DNA from: CAVTWH01 sp963738365
GTDB lineage: Bacteria > Actinomycetota > Actinomycetes > Mycobacteriales > Micromonosporaceae
Assembly: GCA_963738365.1 (NCBI GenBank)
Contig: CAVTWH010000010.1
Span: forward strand, 310,001 to 374,000
Length of the DNA stretch: 64,000 nucleotides
Direction: 5' to 3'
Part shown: positions 61,956-64,000 of the stretch, in pieces
Layout: every line of letters starts with the position of its first letter
Position numbering within the stretch: position 1 is the stretch's first letter
Position numbers and translations under genes: made by a program
The notes under the pieces: model-generated
Told to the model about the DNA's origin: nothing
Seen by the model: the letters and a program-made list of their open reading frames with translations, nothing else
The model's database searches: none

Positions 61956-63377
61956 TCAGACTCCGGAGACCAGGCGTCCCCGCCGCAGGTAGACCACGAC
62001 CGTGACGACCAGGCACACGGCGTACATCGCGACGAACCAGGAGAACGCGGTGGTGATGCCGCCGGTCGCCTTGATGGAGTTGCCGATCGCCTTGGGCAGG
62101 ATGAACCCGCCGATGGCGCCGCAGGCGCCGGCCATGCCCAGCGTCGCGCTGCCTTCCCGGCGGGCGCGCAGCAGGATCGACTCCCGCTCGGCGGGCGCCG
62201 CGTCGATCGCCGCCTCGGCCTGCCGGCGGTAGATCGCCGGGATCATCCGGTACGCCGACCCGTTGCCCGTGCCGGAGAGGGTGAACAGCACCAGCATCGC
62301 GGCGATGAACCCGCCCAAACTGCGCGCGTCGGCCTCGTGGATGGCGGCCAGCGAGACCAGCCCCATGCAGAGGAAGACGGCGGCGGTCAGCCGGGCACCG
62401 CCGACCTTATCGGCCAGGGCTCCGCCGAGCGGGCGGGCCAGCGAGCCGACCAGCGGGCCGAGGAAGGCCACCGGGAGCAGCAGGCCGGTACCGAGGAAGT
62501 GGAACTTCTGCGCCACCGGGAACTCGAAGGCCATCACCGCGGGGAAGGCCGCGGCCAGCCCGAGGAAGGAGCCGAAGGTGCCGATGTAGAGGAAGGACAT
62601 CACCCAGGCGTGCGGGCGCCGCAGCACGGCGGCCTGTTCGCGCACCGTCTGCTTGCCGACCCGGAGGTTGTCCATGAACAGGTACGCGCAGGTGGCGGAG
62701 ATCAGCACCAGCGGGAACCAGACGGCGGCGGCGACGAACATGCCGAAGTGGAAGAAGATCAGCATGGGTACCACGAACTGCATGCTGGACAGCCCGATGT
62801 TGCCGCCGGCCGCGTTGACGCCGAGCGCCGCGCCCTTGACCCGCTCGGGGAAGAAGTACGAAATGTTGGCCATCGAGGAGGCGAAGTTGCCGCCGCCGAC
62901 GCCGGCGGTGGCCGCGGCGATGAGGAAGAACCAGTAGGGCGTGCCGGGGTGGGTGACGCACCAGGTGGCCAGGGTGATCGGGATGAGCAGCAGCAGCGAG
63001 CTGATGGTGGTCCAGGTGCGTCCGCCGAACCGGGCGACCGCCACCGTGTAGGGCACCCGCATCAGGGCGCCGATCAGGTTCGGCAGCGCCACCAGCCAGA
63101 AGATGTGGTCGGCGTTGGCCTGCACCTTGGGGTTGAGGAACGGGAAGTCGTTCGGGTGGGTACCGGCCACCACCACCAGCACGCTCCAGATCACCCAGAC
63201 CGAGAAGGCCAGGTGCTCGGAGAAGATGGAGAAGATCAGGTTCCGTCGGGCGATCCGCTTTCCGGTCGCGGCCCAGAAGACGGCGTCCTCGGGGTCCCAG
63301 TGCTCAATCCAACCGGCGCGTACGCCGGTGAGCCCGCTGCGCGGCGGTGCGGGCGGCGCGGTCAACGTTGCACTCAT
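61956..63377 (-). CDS. narK: NarK-type MFS nitrate/nitrite transporter
   Basis: 473 residues with about 12 hydrophobic segments. Nitrate signatures: AAGGNIGLSSMQ (first) and LGMAGACGAIGGF (second), with FASSMANISYFFPERVKGAA before the first. Close to the nas-nir genes, so import of nitrate for assimilation is the likely role; nitrite export cannot be excluded. ATG at 63375-63377 with GGAGCG upstream; a GTG at 63428 would add 17 residues. A 5-kb block separates it from nasA. Confidence 0.9.
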   Translation of the reverse strand: MSATLTAPPAPPRSGLTGVRAGWIEHWDPEDAVFWAATGKRIARRNLIFSIFSEHLAFSVWVIWSVLVVVAGTHPNDFPFLNPKVQANADHIFWLVALPNLIGALMRVPYTVAVARFGGRTWTTISSLLLLIPITLATWCVTHPGTPYWFFLIAAATAGVGGGNFASSMANISYFFPERVKGAALGVNAAGGNIGLSSMQFVVPMLIFFHFGMFVAAAVWFPLVLISATCAYLFMDNLRVGKQTVREQAAVLRRPHAWVMSFLYIGTFGSFLGLAAAFPAVMAFEFPVAQKFHFLGTGLLLPVAFLGPLVGSLARPLGGALADKVGGARLTAAVFLCMGLVSLAAIHEADARSLGGFIAAMLVLFTLSGTGNGSAYRMIPAIYRRQAEAAIDAAPAERESILLRARREGSATLGMAGACGAIGGFILPKAIGNSIKATGGITTAFSWFVAMYAVCLVVTVVVYLRRGRLVSGV

Positions 63378-63479
63378 GTCCGGATACGCTCCGGTCGGCG
63401 CGTTGCCCGTCGATGTCGTACCTGTCACTACGCGGGTAAATATGAGCGCACCGCGCGCGCGGCGGGGTCGTGAGATGTT

Positions 63480-64000
63480 TCAGTCGGGGTCGATTCCGAC
63501 CGCCGCGGCGGCGGTGGTCGCGCCGCTGCGGCGGCGCCGGAAGACGATCGCGGCCAGCATCCCGCCGATGAACCCGAACAGGTGCGCCTGCCAGGAGATG
63601 TGCGGGTCGGTAGGGAGCAGCAGCACGACCTGCGCGCCGTAGAGCAGGCCGACCAGCAGCCCGACGGCGATGCCCCAGAGGCTGCGCTCGACGATCCCCC
63701 GCATCAGCAGGTACCCCAGGTAGCCGAAGATGACGCCGCTGGCGCCGACCACCACCGTGCCGGCGTTGCCGGTGAACCATACGCCCAGGCCGCTGGCCAG
63801 CGCGATGAGCGCGGTGATGCCGAGGAACCGGCGCAGCCCGGTGGCCAGTACGAAGGTTCCGGTGATGACGAGCGGGACGGCGTTGCCGTACAGGTGGTCG
63901 AAGTTGGCGTGCAGGAACGGCGCGAAGAGGATGCCGTCCAGCCCGTCGAGGTGGTGCGGGCGGATGCCGCCCTGCGCCGACAGCCGGTGGTGGGTCCGGT
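63480..64000 (-). CDS. rhomboid-family intramembrane serine protease (partial, runs off right edge)
   Basis: About 173 residues are visible. HANFDHLYGNAVPLVITG is the first catalytic-domain helix, the nucleophile Ser is in GASGVIFGYLGYLL, and the catalytic His in QAHLFGFIGGMLAAIVF. Multiple membrane segments; the C-terminus is a basic tail. The N-terminus lies beyond the window. Substrate unknown. Confidence 0.9.
   Translation of the reverse strand, partial: RTHHRLSAQGGIRPHHLDGLDGILFAPFLHANFDHLYGNAVPLVITGTFVLATGLRRFLGITALIALASGLGVWFTGNAGTVVVGASGVIFGYLGYLLMRGIVERSLWGIAVGLLVGLLYGAQVVLLLPTDPHISWQAHLFGFIGGMLAAIVFRRRRSGATTAAAAVGIDPD

Overview
The window is about 64 kb of very GC-rich DNA (by eye roughly 72% G+C, with lower-GC patches near 24.4-26.9 and 58-61.5 kb). 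It comes from an actinobacterium, most probably Micromonosporaceae (Micromonospora or Salinispora type). The reasons are a mycothiol gene (mshB), an AdnA-like helicase, a diaminopimelate cluster with fdxA, a glpX-DUF4245 pair, an Sdh1-type succinate dehydrogenase, an NnaR-type regulator, frequent GTG starts and many 4-base ATGA/GTGA overlaps. The genus is an inference from gene content.

Layout. 0-1.6 kb: a helicase-nuclease gene that runs off the left edge. 1.6-7.4 kb: two LOG-family genes, then the succinylase branch of lysine/DAP synthesis (dapE, dapD, dapC) with an N-formylglutamate amidohydrolase-like gene and fdxA. All three dap genes carry frameshifts as given. 7.4-15.3 kb: an acetyltransferase with an in-frame repeat, a divergent XRE regulator and MFS exporter, two small membrane proteins, mshB and an S9 peptidase. 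15.4-22.6 kb: a pterin dehydratase, the TldD/TldE pair and sdhCAB. 22.6-26.9 kb: an accessory-looking patch with a 15-bp tandem repeat, DUF1990, NUDIX, a degenerate pterin-dehydratase-like protein, a truncated XRE gene, a nucleotidyltransferase, orphans, a RelE remnant and HigBA. 26.9-49.5 kb: mostly housekeeping genes: ychF, a methyltransferase, a GT-C-like membrane protein, Ada/AlkA plus ogt, a heterodimeric ABC exporter, rmuC, ispH, xseAB, a lipoprotein, DUF4245, glpX, a PfkB kinase, a CGNR protein and a thioredoxin-reductase-like flavoprotein. 49.5-57 kb: nitrate assimilation on the minus strand (nasA, a FAD/BFD electron-transfer protein, nirB, nirD, nnaR). 57.3-61.9 kb: aquaporin, YefM-YoeB, GNAT, an APH-like phosphotransferase, an XRE/TPR regulator and two overlapping tiny Cys-rich genes. 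62-63.4 kb: a NarK-type nitrate transporter. Right edge: a partial rhomboid protease.

How the genes work together. NarK would import nitrate, NasA reduces it to nitrite with electrons through the flavoprotein next to it, and NirBD reduces nitrite to ammonium; NnaR is the likely local activator. The dap genes supply meso-DAP and lysine. The sdh genes encode a complete Sdh1-like complex. mshB belongs to mycothiol synthesis. The two ABC half-transporters have complementary degenerate and consensus ATP sites, so they should act as a heterodimer.

Quality note. Nine or so apparent single-base shifts lie in dapE, dapD and dapC, with one each in alkA and the first ABC gene. Because the DAP pathway is normally essential, these look more like base-call or assembly errors than true decay. 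I saw no tRNA, rRNA, CRISPR array, insertion sequence or replication origin.
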